From Ichthyophis bannanicus (lineage: Eukaryota; Chordata; Amphibia; Gymnophiona; Ichthyophiidae), in NCBI GenBank assembly GCA_033557465.1, contig CM066033.1, forward strand, positions 16,865,080 to 16,929,079: a stretch of 64,000 nt of DNA, read 5' to 3'. The notes under the pieces are model-generated. The model was not told where the DNA came from and did no database searches. It saw only the letters and a program-made list of their open reading frames with translations. How positions within the stretch are numbered: position 1 is the first letter of the stretch; each line of letters opens with the position of its first letter. The position numbers and the translations under genes were made by a program. Positions 19,678 through 31,174 of this stretch are shown piece by piece.

Positions 19678-19970
19678 GTGGAGTGGAGGAGTGGCCTAGT
19701 GGTTGGGGGCAAGGTACTTCAGGCCAGAGGGTTGGGGGTTCAAATCCCACTAGAGGACAGCAACCTTGGGTCGGAAGAGCTGGGGTTTCTAGTCCCACAG
19801 GTGCTCCTTGTGGTCTTGGGCAAGCCACTTAACCCTCCATAGCCCATGTTCCCTGTAAAATAGTTATCTCCAAGTTATAATGCCCTGTTCAATGTAATTT
19901 CAGTTTGTTCAATATAAACCACCTTGATATCATGAAAGACAGTATATAAGAAATGTTAAATAAAAATAAA
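19678..19970 (+). mobile_element. tRNA-derived SINE, second family
   Basis: Starts TGGAGTGGAGGAGTGGCC, with a tRNA-like A box (TGGCCTAGTGG) and B box (GGTTCAAATCC). The 'ccttgtggtcttgggcaagc' core follows. The tail has 'aaaccaccttgatatcatga' and an A/T-rich end (aaataaaaataaa). It is flanked by a target duplication of at least 7 bp, TCTCTAA (19671-19677 and 19971-19977). An inverted copy lies at 27108-27402. Confidence 0.88.
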
Positions 19971-19977
19971 TCTCTAA

Positions 19978-20947
19978 ACTGATTATTCAATGCTGTGACG
20001 ATGGCATTGAATGTCTGGTGATCACCACAAAAGCCAGAAGCCACCAAAGTTAACCGGGCAACAATGATATTGGATGTTGCCTGGTTAGCTCAGGCATCTT
20101 AGGTGAAGGCTTTCCTCGCCTATCTTTAAGGTGCAGATTGCTAACAGGGCAGCATCCAATATTGCTGCTGCCTGGTTAGCGCCGTTCTCCACCTCTGCTC
20201 TGCCCCAGAACACCCCCAACACGCACTGATGCTAATAGGATAGCACCGGGACACACAGGGGACTTAGATGGGGATATTCAGTGGCACTAACTATGTAAGA
20301 GCATCGAATATCCCCACCTAACGCATTTACATGGTTTACTGGGCTGTAAACTGTAGAAATGCCTTTCAGATATCTTTCTAGACTTATACCCCAGATGCAC
20401 TGTTTGAAAGATCTCACTCTTTAGCCTTCAATCTCACTTTGGCTTGTGAGGTGTCACGAGCTGCTAAAAGACAGGCAGTCCATGCCCTGAAAAACTGAGG
20501 ATCCATTCTGATAGGAAGATTAGGAGGACAAATACATTCCCCCTCTCCCAGGCTGCTGAAGAGCGTGTTCATGGAGGGATGGTAACTGGGCACTGCAGGG
20601 TCTATGCCAAGCCGGGTGGATGACCTTGGTGACAATATCCGAGACAGTACACTTGGGGAGATGGTGCTCTAGGGCAGGATAGTCCTGGGTTTCACAGGGC
20701 ACTAAAAGACAAACAATTCCTTCCTGCCACAACTTGAAATCAATTCTATTAGGAGCATTAGTCTGACATACCCATTCCCTCTTTCCCCGGTATGTTGAAG
20801 AGTGTGAGGTTGTGTAACTGGGTACTCCATGACTAGCATCAGAGGCAGCATGCTTAGGGTGACAGCACTCCAGGGCATCACAGGCCTGGTGGGTGGTACA
20901 GGGCAGTCCCTGCCCACAAGAGCTGGGAATCCAATCTCAATATATGA
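19978..20947. other. Non-coding stretch, nothing recognised
   Basis: Contains partial internal repeats (for example related GGTTAGC-containing phrases, and two similar 'cagggcatgg'/'gggcaggata' blocks at about 20450-20930), but no coding sequence or named element is visible. Confidence 0.35.
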
Positions 20948-22130
20948 TAATTTTTATTTATTATATTTAACTAGTTTTGTATACCACTATATCCTTCAAC
21001 CAAAGTGGTTGACAACACAGTGGATCTACATTGAATGAAAAAGGGGGGCAACTACAAGACTTACATATAGACTTTAATCACTTGGTTCCTAGTTCTCCCT
21101 TATGTGTGTTGGTGGGGCATAGGTTCTCTATGTTACTTGCTCATAGTATTCTGTGAACAGGAGGGTTTTGAGGACTTTGCGGAAGTCCTTGATGTCGTTA
21201 TTTCATCTGGGAGGGAATTCCAAAGAGCTGGCGCTGAGAGGGAGATAGCTCTTTTGGAGGTAGCCTGTTTTGTCTTCTGGTATCCAGTGGGAGTGCGGAG
21301 TCTGTTATTGTCATTATCTCATCTAGGTCTGTTGGTTGTTTCTCTGGTTAATGCGTTGTGCAGGATATTCACTGAGCATTGATGTATGATTTTGGATATG
21401 TTTAAAGTTGTTTTGAATCTTGCCCATGCAGTTATCGGTAGCCAGTGTAGCTGCTGCAGTACAGGTGTAATGTGCTCGTCTTTGGCTGTGCACATAATAA
21501 TGCGTGCTGCAGTGTTTTGCACCAATTGGAGTGGGTGGGTGGATTGCTTGAGCAGACCTTGATATAAAGAGTTGTCCAGTATTGGAATGATTACCGCCTG
21601 GCAGACGGTACGGAGCTTGTCCTGATTGAAGATTGGTTGGAGCCTCCTGATGATCTTTAAACAATGGTATGCCTTTGCAGTGGTTTTGCTTATATGCGAG
21701 TGTAGGTTCAGATTCTTGTCCAGTATGATGCCTAGATATTTCACTTTGTCCCTCGTTGATATTGTTTTGTTTAAGATAGTGATGACTTGAGGTGGGTTGA
21801 AAGTGGTGTTCCTGGAAATGAACATTGCCTCCGTTTTGTCAAAGTTGATTTTGAGGTTATTGTCAGCAAGCCAGTTGTTCATATCTTCTAGGCACTGGGT
21901 CATATGCGTTACATCGGGTGCCAGTGTATCTATTGGGGCATACACTAGGATGTCGTCAGCAGATAGGTGATAATATAGTCCATGGCGTTGTATAATGTTA
22001 CAAATGGGTTGGATGCATATATTGAATAGGATGGATGATAGTGCTGATCCTTGAGGTATCCTCTGGGTGGTGGTGAACTGCGTTGATTTCCTTTGGTCGC
22101 ATCTGACTTGTTGGGTTCTGTTGCTAGGAA
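20948..22130 (-). pseudogene. L2-clade LINE, 3' part of RT plus 3' UTR
   Basis: Minus-strand reverse transcriptase remnant. Read from right to left it has the QGSALS box, the catalytic ADD (SADDI near 21960), a palm/thumb stretch with DKTEAMFISR and VKYLGI, and the typical L2 C-terminus with LQLVQNTAARII and TPVLQQLHWLPI (21319-21945). The 3' UTR ends in an A/T-rich tail at 20948. The 5' end is truncated in the RT domain, and one frame change lies near 21945-21960. Dead copy. Confidence 0.85.
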
Positions 22131-22687
22131 GCGTATGTTTAGAAAAATTAAATGACCATGAAAGGAAAGAAAGGAGGAAAAGAGAAAACAGGAGTGATGC
22201 AAGTGTGCAGTAAGATACAGGTAATTTCTAGGGTATGCTGAGGGGCTGCTTTAGTCCATGATGCAGCTGAAGAGAGATGTCTTTACATGAAGAGTAGACA
22301 AAGCTGTAGCGTCTCATGCAACAGTGAAAGAACAGGTGCTCAGTGGCATCTCCACAGAGATGCAAAGGGAAGTTTACATGGTGCAGGGTGGGGGAACAGG
22401 TGAAGGCAACTCAGCCTAGCAGTAGGGGCACCATATTCCCTGCTGAAAAGTGTGTGGAGATGGTCTTTGCAGATATATAATCTGAGGAATCCACATGATT
22501 AGGATTTGTATCTAAATTAAGAGATATTGAAAGTTTACTTGTTGAAGGTGTTATTAGTGTGCTAACTGGTGAGAAGGTAGAAGAAAGTTATACTGGCAGT
22601 GCCAAGATAAAGAGCATCTCACAGGTGCAAGGGGCAATAGAGAGTGGGAAGGATGCCACAAGCCTTTCATTGCCTCCTCACCCTCAG
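22131..22687. other. Non-coding stretch, nothing recognised
   Basis: A/G-rich sequence between L2 and CR1 fragments. No domain or repeat family is identified. Confidence 0.35.
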
Positions 22688-22915
22688 CCTCATCAGAGAC
22701 TCTTGGTAAAATTAAAAAGTCATAGGATAGGAGGCAATGTAATATTGTGGATCAGGAACTGGTTAAAAAATTGAAAACAAAGAGTAGGACTAAATGGCCA
22801 ATTTCCTCAATGGAGAAAGGTGAAGTGTGGAGTACCCCAGGGATCTTTGTTGGGTCCGCTGCTGTTTAACATATTCATAAGTGACCTAGAAATGGGAATA
22901 ACGAGTGAGGTGATC
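22688..22915 (+). pseudogene. CR1 LINE RT fragment, plus orientation
   Basis: Encodes part of the CR1 palm: a stretch like HRIGGNVILWIRNWLKN, then [21 protein letters not shown]. It matches 33930-34140 of the CR1 copy at 32814. An in-frame stop lies after LKN. It stands in the opposite orientation to the CR1 sequence starting at 22985. Confidence 0.85.
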
Positions 22916-23049
22916 ATTGTCTTTTCTAGTTCCCTTCTTAAGCTGTTCTGTGTTTTGGCTGATTGGTCACTGCTCCCCCAAAGCAAAGAATTCATTCAGT
23001 CTCTCCGCTATTGCCTTGTCGCCTCTTAGGGGTATGTTTACTAAACTTC

Positions 23050-23180
23050 GGTAATGTTACATAACGCGCATTATGTAACGTTAACGATTGTTAGGTAATG
23101 TTAACGCACGTTAGGTAATGTTAACGCACGTTAACGTTACTTAACGATTGTTGACGTCCCGCGGCGTGGTAAACACCGCA
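23050..23180. repeat. Left subterminal array of TTAACG-type repeats
   Basis: Many copies of 'taacg', 'gttaacg' and 'aacgttaac' on both strands over about 100 bases, just inside the left terminal repeat. It is followed by 'gtggtaaacaccgcag', which echoes the 'taccgcgg' near the other end. Probably transposase-binding or replication-derived repeats. Confidence 0.7.
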
Positions 23181-26027
23181 GAAGGTGGAGAGAGGGCAGA
23201 GAGAAGAGGTCAATGGGCGGAGAGTGGGCGGGGAGAGGCTCCTTTCACTCTAACACGCTGATCTGAAGGGCTGAATCCTACCGCGAATGAAAACCTGCCG
23301 TTAGATGCACATTTGCAGGAGAGAGAAACCATTTCACTGTCAGCAATGTACAGCCTAGGCAGGGAGCGCAAAAAATGTGATAGTAGTGCTCCATTTTCAG
23401 CAACACCATAGTGCCAAAGTATGAATGGCCACTATGGCGATGGTCCAAATGGGGCATAGGGGGCCGCAGGCGGGACATGTAGCATGGGCAGCTGGGGCAC
23501 AGGGTAGACCAGGCGGGTGCCTAGGTGGCACATAGGAATGTAGAAACCGGAAATCAGCAAGACAGCAGCTGACCAAGGCCAAACACAATCCACCTATATC
23601 TACCTGGTTCACCCTAGCCAATAGTTGCTAGGGCACTGACCTGACATCCCCCCAGCCATCCTGCTCCCATGTGGAAGGGAAATAATATTGGTAGGTAGTG
23701 ATGGGGGAGGATGTGAGGATGTCCATGTATGTCCCCCACCCCGGAATCCGCTCCCTAGGCGGGCGCCTACCTACACAGTGGATGGCCTTGGACTGCGCAC
23801 TACCAGCACCAACAGCAAATGGCCATGTCAGCTTGGCAGAAGGGTGTGTGCCTGTGCTGGAGGGAGCAGTGCCACCTCCCTGCAGTGGACCTAGGCCATG
23901 CCCTGCCACAATCCAAAGATGCATGGAGAGTCAGGCTGTTGGCCCCAGCATTGGGATGATGTTATCACCAGAGCACTACTACTACCCCCTGCACAGTTTA
24001 GCAATATCGGCACTGTGATCAGGACCAGTGTAGCGGGCAGGGTTGCCAACCACTCCTATCTTTGTACAATGCTGCAATAGGAGTGAGCGTGTTTGTATGT
24101 CTATCCATTGTTCTGTGGCTGCCCATCCTTCACTAGACCCAAACTGTCCCACTGTTACCAGCGTTAGCCTGATTAGGTGCATAATAAGGAGCAAAGTATT
24201 TTGGGTATGGCCCAGACAGGGCAGATTGGCCAGGATGCATCTTCACAGGGTGTGGGGCAATGGCTGGGACACTGTAGTGCCTGACCACCACCTGCATAGA
24301 CAGGGTGGCCACAGCATGGCATGCTGTGAGGGCACTCACTCTTACCGAGCAGTGACCATGGCAGGTCTAGGTTACCACATAGCGCTCTACACTATCTGCC
24401 TCCAGTGATATGTTTGTGTTCTCCAGTGTTGGGGTCCCAATCACTGAGATGCCTGCTTGCTGCACATTATTCCTCTGTGAACATACACTATGGACTGGCT
24501 GGTGGACTGTCTGCAGTTAGACTGTGCATGGTCAGAACACCTAAAAGGTACAGTCTGACTGTGCTGTCTGCTGATGACTGGCAGACAGTGGTGGGGGGCA
24601 GTTGGGGTTTTCCAGACCTAATCCCAGCATTGCTGCTGGTCTGCCACTGCCCCAGTCATAGATATGGCTCTGGCCCACCAACCCTGGAGGGCTGTCTCAT
24701 ACAAACAGGATGGAGGCTGCTTCCCAGGGTGAGGGCACCTGTTCTTTACCTACAAAAAGGGGTGATGGGGGCCCTTTGGGGTATGTAGTGTATACCAATA
24801 TGATCTATGAAGACACTGCTACACACACCTCATGCAATTCTAGGAACCCCTCTGCCCTGATAACAGCTGCCCATGTCAGCCAGACCCTAAGACAGGGTAC
24901 ACACTAATCTGGCTGGTGTCTGGTCCCACAGGGCCACATGTGACTGCAGGATACAGATGGACACCAAATTACCTTCGGCTGCACTGCAAGGAACACCTGT
25001 CACACACTGGTAGTGATGGGGATGTACAGCAGGACCTATCTCTAGCACCACATGTACTGCTGGGCACCCATCCTATCCCTCAGGGTGAACACAGAACCTG
25101 CACAATGGGCATGGTCTGTAGCTACTCTGTGCCAGTATCACGCACTGTCAGTTCGTCTTTCCAAGCTGAGGTACCGGAGAGGTGCAGACCCCATTTGGTG
25201 ATCAGCTGTAGACAGCTATTCAGTATGTGCATTGCATCATGGGTACTGGTGGGGTTACCCTAACCTGGCACTCAGAGCAGACAGTTTTTGCGGTGACCTG
25301 CAGTCCTTCTGTACTCAGCCATTGCTGTGACATACACCATGGAGGTATAGCCTACTTGTTAATACAATGCCATTCTTGGCAGTGTTCATGGGTTCAGTTC
25401 CTCATTGTTCCCTCCTCTCATGCCTGTCCTACTCAAATAGTTTGCATGCCTGTAGAGGTCATATTTTTGCAGATCTGTGCTGCCAGTTCTTAATACCCTC
25501 ACCACCACTGCCAACATTCCCTCGGTCCGTCTCTCTGCGTCTGTCAGCTGTGTAGAGTCCTGTCTGCCAGTGCAGTCTGCCACCCCATGTCATGCACTGC
25601 TACGCTTTCCTGCATTGCACCTCTTCATGCTTGCCTCGCCTGTGCCTGATCTGCATGGCACCACCACTCCTCTGTCCACCCATCATTGTAACTATCCTGC
25701 CACCTCCACCTCCACTGGGGAACACGTATTCCCATCGTCTGCCACCAACTGTTTTTCCAGTACTTTACATTGCCAACACCCTGTGCTGTGGTACCGCTGC
25801 CCCACCATGTTTGTCATCAGTAATGGCAGGCACATGGGATGCCTGCAGATATGGCAGGTCCAGCGGCTCCCACCTCTCCCTCCTTCACTCACCTGTTCAT
25901 TGCCTTTCCTGAGTGCTCTATCTAGTGTTAGAACTACATCTGTCTCTATTCCGCACAGGTCAAACATGTCATCCTGAGGCACCTTGCAGTCCCTAGTGCA
26001 CACTAACCTAGGACACCATAACCTTGT

Positions 26028-26235
26028 TAGGCCACCTTAACCTATGGTTCCATAGCCCAGGGTGCCTTCTGCGGTGCCCTGTCCAAGGGTGCCTAATATG
26101 GTGCTTAGCCTAGACAGCCCTATAGGGTGCCTTACAGGGCACCTTACTAGGCACCTTACATGGCACCTTCCTAGGCACCTTATACTTTGTAAGGCACCTT
26201 ATAAGGCGCCTTGCAAGGTGCCTTGTAACGCTCGT
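26028..26235. repeat. Right subterminal array of AAGGCACCTT palindromes
   Basis: About 14 variants of 'ggtgcct'/'aggcacc' alternate in orientation over about 200 bases. Many join to near-perfect palindromes (for example 'aaggcgccttgcaaggtgcc'). It is followed by 'taacgc' repeats like those at the left end, then by the terminal repeat. Confidence 0.8.
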
Positions 26236-26656
26236 TAGTCTAAGACGCATTGTAACGCGCATTAGCTGCTACAGCTTGCTGTAGATGCAATGCCCACGCC
26301 TTTATATGGGCATCCCTACCTTTACCGCGGAATCTAACGCAAATGACATTACCGCAGTTTAGTAAACATACCCCTTAGTGCCCCTTTAAGCCCTCTGTCA
26401 TCTAATGGACGAACTGACTCTCTCACAGGATTTTTGTTATGAATGTACTTGAAAAAGTCTTTATTACGTGCTTTTGCTTCCACAGCAAGTTTCTTCTCAA
26501 ATTCTCCATTTGCCTGCCTTATCAATGCCTTGCATTTAACTTGCAGTACTTGTGCTGTTTCCAGTTTTTGTCATTTGGCTCTTTTTTCCATTTCCTGAAA
26601 GATGCTTTTTTGGCAACAACAGCTTCTCTGACCTCACCTTTAAACCATGCTGGCAG

Positions 26657-27797
26657 TTATTTGGACTTCTTTCCACTTTTCTTAAAGCGTGGAATACAGC
26701 TGGTATGGGCTTCCAAAATAGTATTTTTCAACAACACCCAATCTTGATGTAAGTCTTTAATCTTTGCAATTGCTCCTTGTAGTTTTTTCTTAACTATTTT
26801 CCTCATTTTATCATAGTCTCCTTTACAAAAGTTAAAAGGTAGTACTGTGGATTTCCTTACCATCCCTCCTCCACTAATTAAATCAAATGCGATCATGCTA
26901 TGATCGCAATTACCAAGTCATTTATTTCCTCTAGGAACTTTATCTCCCTACCATGTCCTGCCGTGACACTGACCCAGTCAATACCGGGGTAATTGAAATC
27001 ACCCATTACTGTGCTGTAACTTTTGTTAGCTTCCTTGATTAATTTGAGCATTTCATCATCCATTTGTTCATCCTGGCCAGGCGGTCGATCCCCACTGCCA
27101 TTGCCTTATTTATTTATTTATTTAACATTTCTTATATACCGCCTTTCATGATATCAAGGCGGTTTACATTGAACAAACTGAAATTACATTGAACAGGGCA
27201 TTATAACTTGGAGATAACTATTTTACAGGGAACATGGGCTATGGAGGGTTAAGTGGCTTGCCCAAGACCACAAGGAGCACCTGTGGGACTAGAAACCCCA
27301 GTCCTTCCGGCCCAAGGTTGCTGTCCTCTAGTGGGATTTGAACCCCCGACCTTCCGACCTGAAGTACCTTGCCCCAACCACTAGGCCACTCCTCCACTCC
27401 ACGCCTTCCCCTTTTTACATGGAATTTCAATTCATAGAGATTCTACAGCCAATTTTGTTTCCTGCAAAACTTTAATCCTTTCTGACTCAATGCCCTCTCT
27501 AACACAAAGCGCAACCCCTCCACCAATATGATCAGCTTAATCATTATAATATAGCTTATACCCAAGTATCACAGTGTCCCACTGGTTTTCCACGTTCCAC
27601 CATGTCTCTGAGATACCAATCATGTCTAACCTCTCATTTAGTGCTATATATTCTAATTCTCCTGTCTTATTTTTTAGATTTCTAGCATTTGCATACAAGC
27701 ATTTTAGAGACTGTATTTTATTCACATTAATTTGGCTATTGGTAGGCATGGGTAATATGGAATCTTTAAGCTCTGTCTCCTCCATACTCAAGGGCAT
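26657..27797 (-). pseudogene. CR1 copy 3 endonuclease remnant
   Basis: The right part (27537-27797) encodes the start of the apurinic-type endonuclease with SLKCLYANARNL and ISETWW. The left part (26657-26896) is the segment between endonuclease and RT (FKKSGKKSK). Frameshifts, stops and the SINE at 27108-27402 interrupt it. Aligned to 58800-59760 of the intact copy. Confidence 0.8.
27108..27402 (-). mobile_element. tRNA-derived SINE, second family, inverted copy
   Basis: Reverse complement of the SINE at 19678-19970, including the A box, B box and tail. It is inserted in CR1 copy 3 with a short duplication GCCTT (27103-27107 and 27403-27407). The uninterrupted CR1 (about 59440) shows the empty site. 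The TTTATTTATTTA tail is at the left. Confidence 0.88.
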
Positions 27798-27907
27798 TTA
27801 GGCTACATTACTCTTTTTTGGAACCTCTCTGCTTTTGGTCGTATCCTTCAAGGATACATTCTTCCAAACCATGCGCTCTTGTCCGACTGTCGGTTTTCCC
27901 CTATTAT

Positions 27908-28855
27908 CTAGTTTAAAAGCTTTTCTAGCTCCTTTTTAAAGGTTAATGCCAGCAGCCTGGTTCCATCCCGGTTAAGGTGAAGCCCATCCCTTCGGAAGAG
28001 CCCCTCCTTTCCCCAGAATGTTCCCCAGTTCCTAACAAATCCAAAATCCTCATCCTTGCACCATTGTCTCATCCACGCATTGAGACTCCGGAGCTCTGCC
28101 TGCCTTTTGGGTCCTGCGTGTGGAACGGGAAGCATTTTCGGAGAAAGCTGCCCTGGAAGTTCTGGATTTCAACTTCCTACCTAAAAGCCTAAATTTAGCC
28201 TCCAGAACATCCCTATCACATTTTCCTATGTCATTGGTACAGACATGTACCAAGACAGCAGACTCCTCGTCAGCACTATCTAAGATCTTATCTAGCTGGC
28301 GTGTGAGGTCTGCTACCTTCGCACCAGGCAGGCATGTTACCAGGCGATCCTCAAGTCCACCAGCCACTCGGCTATCTACATGCCTAATGATCGAATCACC
28401 AACTATAACGGCTGTCCTAACCCTTCCCTCATGGGCACATGGCCCTGGAGAGACATCCTCGGTGCGAGAGGGTTTTACATCACCTGGAGGACAGGTCCTA
28501 GTTACAGGATCACTTCCTGCCACACCAGGGTGATGCTGTCCTGTCATGTGACCTCTCTTCTTCATGGCAACAGGGCTTCTTCAAGACTGGAGGTGGGACT
28601 TCAGGACTATATCCCTGTAGGTCTCGTCTATATACCTCTCTGTCTTTCTTATGTCTTCCAAATCTGCTACTCTAGCCTATAGAGAATGGACTCGTTCCCT
28701 GAAAGCAAAGAGCTCCTTGCACCTAGTGCACAGGTAAGACCTCTCATCAACTGGGAGAAAATCATACATGTGACACTCAGTGCAAAAGACTGGAAAGCCC
28801 CCATCTCACTGCTGGACTGCTGTCTGCATCTTAGTTTTAAGCTTGTGTTTAGATC
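27908..28855 (-). pseudogene. CR1 copy 3 ORF1 (esterase-type) remnant and 5' end
   Basis: Encodes the ORF1 esterase-like domain: the nucleophile box VIVGDSIIRHVD, CTNDIGK (normally GTND) and, in a shifted frame, the DGLHLNRDGTR box. The order fits the SGNH-hydrolase-like domain known from CR1 ORF1. The Gly-to-Cys change in the GTND block and at least one frameshift show decay. Confidence 0.82.
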
Positions 28856-31174
28856 TTTAAGTTCTTTATTTACGAAGGTTGCTGTGGATACTTATACTAA
28901 TAAAAGTGTACCTAATACGTTTAATATACCTTGTTCACCTGAAGCTTAATTAATCTCAGATCGTTAGTGTATGACTGATTTGGATAACGAGCTACACCTG
29001 AGAGCATTTTCTTTCCTTTAAGATGTGTAAGTACCTATAAAGCTAAGATTATCCCAGGTGTGGGTGGGTGCTGGGGAGGGAGGGTGGGAAACATGACTTA
29101 TTAAAAGAGTGCTGCTACACAATACCCTGTCCTGTGCTTCTGAGGTAAGCTGTGAGCAACTTCCTGGGTGATTAACAGTCCTTGCTTGGATAGAAGGAGT
29201 CTTTCAAAATGGCCTTTTGACCTACCACCTGGCTTTAACACCTATTGAAAAAGTTTCACAGGTCTCTTTCCCCCAGGTAGAAGGCCTCTTTGTAAAGGTC
29301 TCTAGAAGAATTTATTTGTTGCTCAAAGAATACTGACCCTGTTTTGCCTTTTATGCTAAGTTATATTCTGATTTGATTTAAATTAAAGCTATTTGCTGCT
29401 GCTAGGCTCTAACTTATTATGAAATTTAAACTACAAGCTCTCTGCTGGGTTCTAAATCTAACCACAGAGCTCTATTCTATGTTTTAAATTTAAACTTAAA
29501 CTGCTGCTGCTACTAGGCCCTGACTGATTTAACATATACACTGGGTTCACAGATTAATCAGCTTTAAGCTAAAGAAGTCCCTTCAGAAAAATTCCCAGAA
29601 GTATATACTCACTATTGCAGATCTTTCTCCAGAAGTAGCAGTTCCCTTTTCTAGTCCTTCAAGACTCATAACTGCCTATAGAATAATGATAGGATAATGT
29701 AAAATTTCAAAAGCTCCTATAGTGGAAGACTCCTGTATATTTACAGTGACCAACTAAAATAAGACTCACAATAATGTTTGAGAAAGGAGTTAAGTTGTGA
29801 TGATACTTACATATTGTATCCTTCAAATGGGAGGTGTTATGAAGGATGGAACTTCAAATGGATGAAAGAATTTCACAGTTACAAGTCCCCCAACCATGAT
29901 GTCCCCATCCATGTAGCATCCTGGGTGCAGTGGCTGATACTTTCCAAGTGTAACTGAGTCTCAGCCGTCTTCCACGGAATGTCACAAAGCAGCCAATAAA
30001 ACAGAAGCGGATGAGCTCATACCTTTAACATGGTGAACTAGCTTCTCCTGTGATAATGCCTTCCCTCCTTGCTCCACATTTTATGCTTAGGTATGGAGGG
30101 GGATGCTGTAGCATCCTTAAGGCATGTTCTGTTGAATATTTCAGTGATGGGCAGAAATGATTCAGCATTAAATTGCACAGAAGGAGAATGAGGGCAGCAC
30201 AATTCTAATGCTGACAGTGAGGTGATGGGTCTATTTCTAACTGAGTTCCAGTAGCTGTGAGGATCCCATGTGGACTGTTTTGGATGCTGCTGCTCAGACG
30301 TTCAGCCTTAAGGAATATCTCCTCCTGAAATGTCCATTTACAATTAAATATAGATTGTTCTTTTAAATATAACCTTATAGACCCAGTACCTTCATTAAAC
30401 GAGAGACAAATACTAATTAATTGGAATGTTTGGTTATATTGGATATAATATAATGATAACATAGCAACATAGAAGACACTGATAGAAAACCATCATATAG
30501 CTCATTAACTCTCCCCAGTTATTCTTCTCATAGTGCTTTGGATACACCCGAGATTCCAGTCAGAGAATGTGACTTACTGCAAAATAGGTTTCTAGGATGG
30601 TTTCTGTTCTCTTTCTTGGTAATCCATCATCTTGGGTAGGTAAGCATATCAGATAATTCTAAGTTACAGAACTGCATCCCATCGTTTTTATGCTTAACCA
30701 AAAGCCTTTATATTAAATAAAATAAATCTGCATCACTGCCAGTGTGCTTCAGGTTGTCTGCAGTGTGTGATGCTAGTCATTTGCTATGATGTACAATTGC
30801 AGCACGTACGAGTGGCCTGTCTTATCTGGCCCTTGTGTCCTGCACCTGTTGGCCACAGACTCTCCTATAACATCTCATGTCATTCCCCAAGGTCGCAGCA
30901 GTTGTTTTCCAAGGAACCTGAATGCAGTGAGTGTTGTCTAGGCAGGAAGGGGGGGGAGGTGTGCTGACACAAAGCAGGACGGCCTGCAAGACCATAGTTA
31001 TCAGCAGGTTACCAGCAGCCCAAGAACACCTGCTAGATTCTCTTTCTGAGAATTCCAATCAGCTACATCAACCACAAGCAGACTGCATATGTTGGGCAAC
31101 ACTGGGGTGTGTCAGCCACTCACATGCCATCTGTACTCAGTCTGCTAGTCACCTCCCACTGCATGTACATATAG
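28856..31174. other. Non-coding stretch, nothing recognised
   Basis: About 2.3 kb without a recognisable gene, RNA gene or transposon end. Short open frames have no domain signal. It ends at the Gmr1-like LTR. Confidence 0.4.

Larger units (their letters stand above)
23029..26374. mobile_element. Harbinger/PIF-like DNA transposon, non-autonomous (3,346 bp)
   Basis: The ends are inverted repeats of about 31 bp starting GGGGTATGTTTACTAAACT, with two mismatches. The flanking duplication is TTA (23026-23028 and 26375-26377). The empty site is visible in the paralogous CR1 at about 58590 ('cctcttactgcccc'), so the boundaries are exact to a base or two. A 3-bp TTA duplication with G-rich termini fits the PIF/Harbinger superfamily. 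I see no transposase (DDE) or Myb-like frame; the interior holds only short incidental frames. Both subterminal regions are packed with short palindromic repeats. Confidence 0.8.
22985..28855 (-). mobile_element. CR1 LINE copy 3, 5' half, split by two later insertions
   Basis: Segments 22985-23028, 26375-27107 and 27403-28855 line up in order with the CR1 at 56771-60872. They cover its 5' end, ORF1 and endonuclease, up to the start of RT. The right end matches the other copy's 5' terminus (gcttgtg.ttagatc). A Harbinger-like element occupies 23029-26374, and a SINE 27108-27402. Coding frames are badly broken, and the rest of RT is missing in this orientation. Confidence 0.88.

Noticed and set aside
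23278..26003. Several 60-166-codon frames inside the Harbinger-like element
   Set aside because: No start context, domain or conserved motif; lengths are ordinary for sequence of this composition.
26028..26235. CRISPR-like repeat array
   Set aside because: Repeats are short, palindromic, unevenly spaced and within a eukaryotic transposon end.
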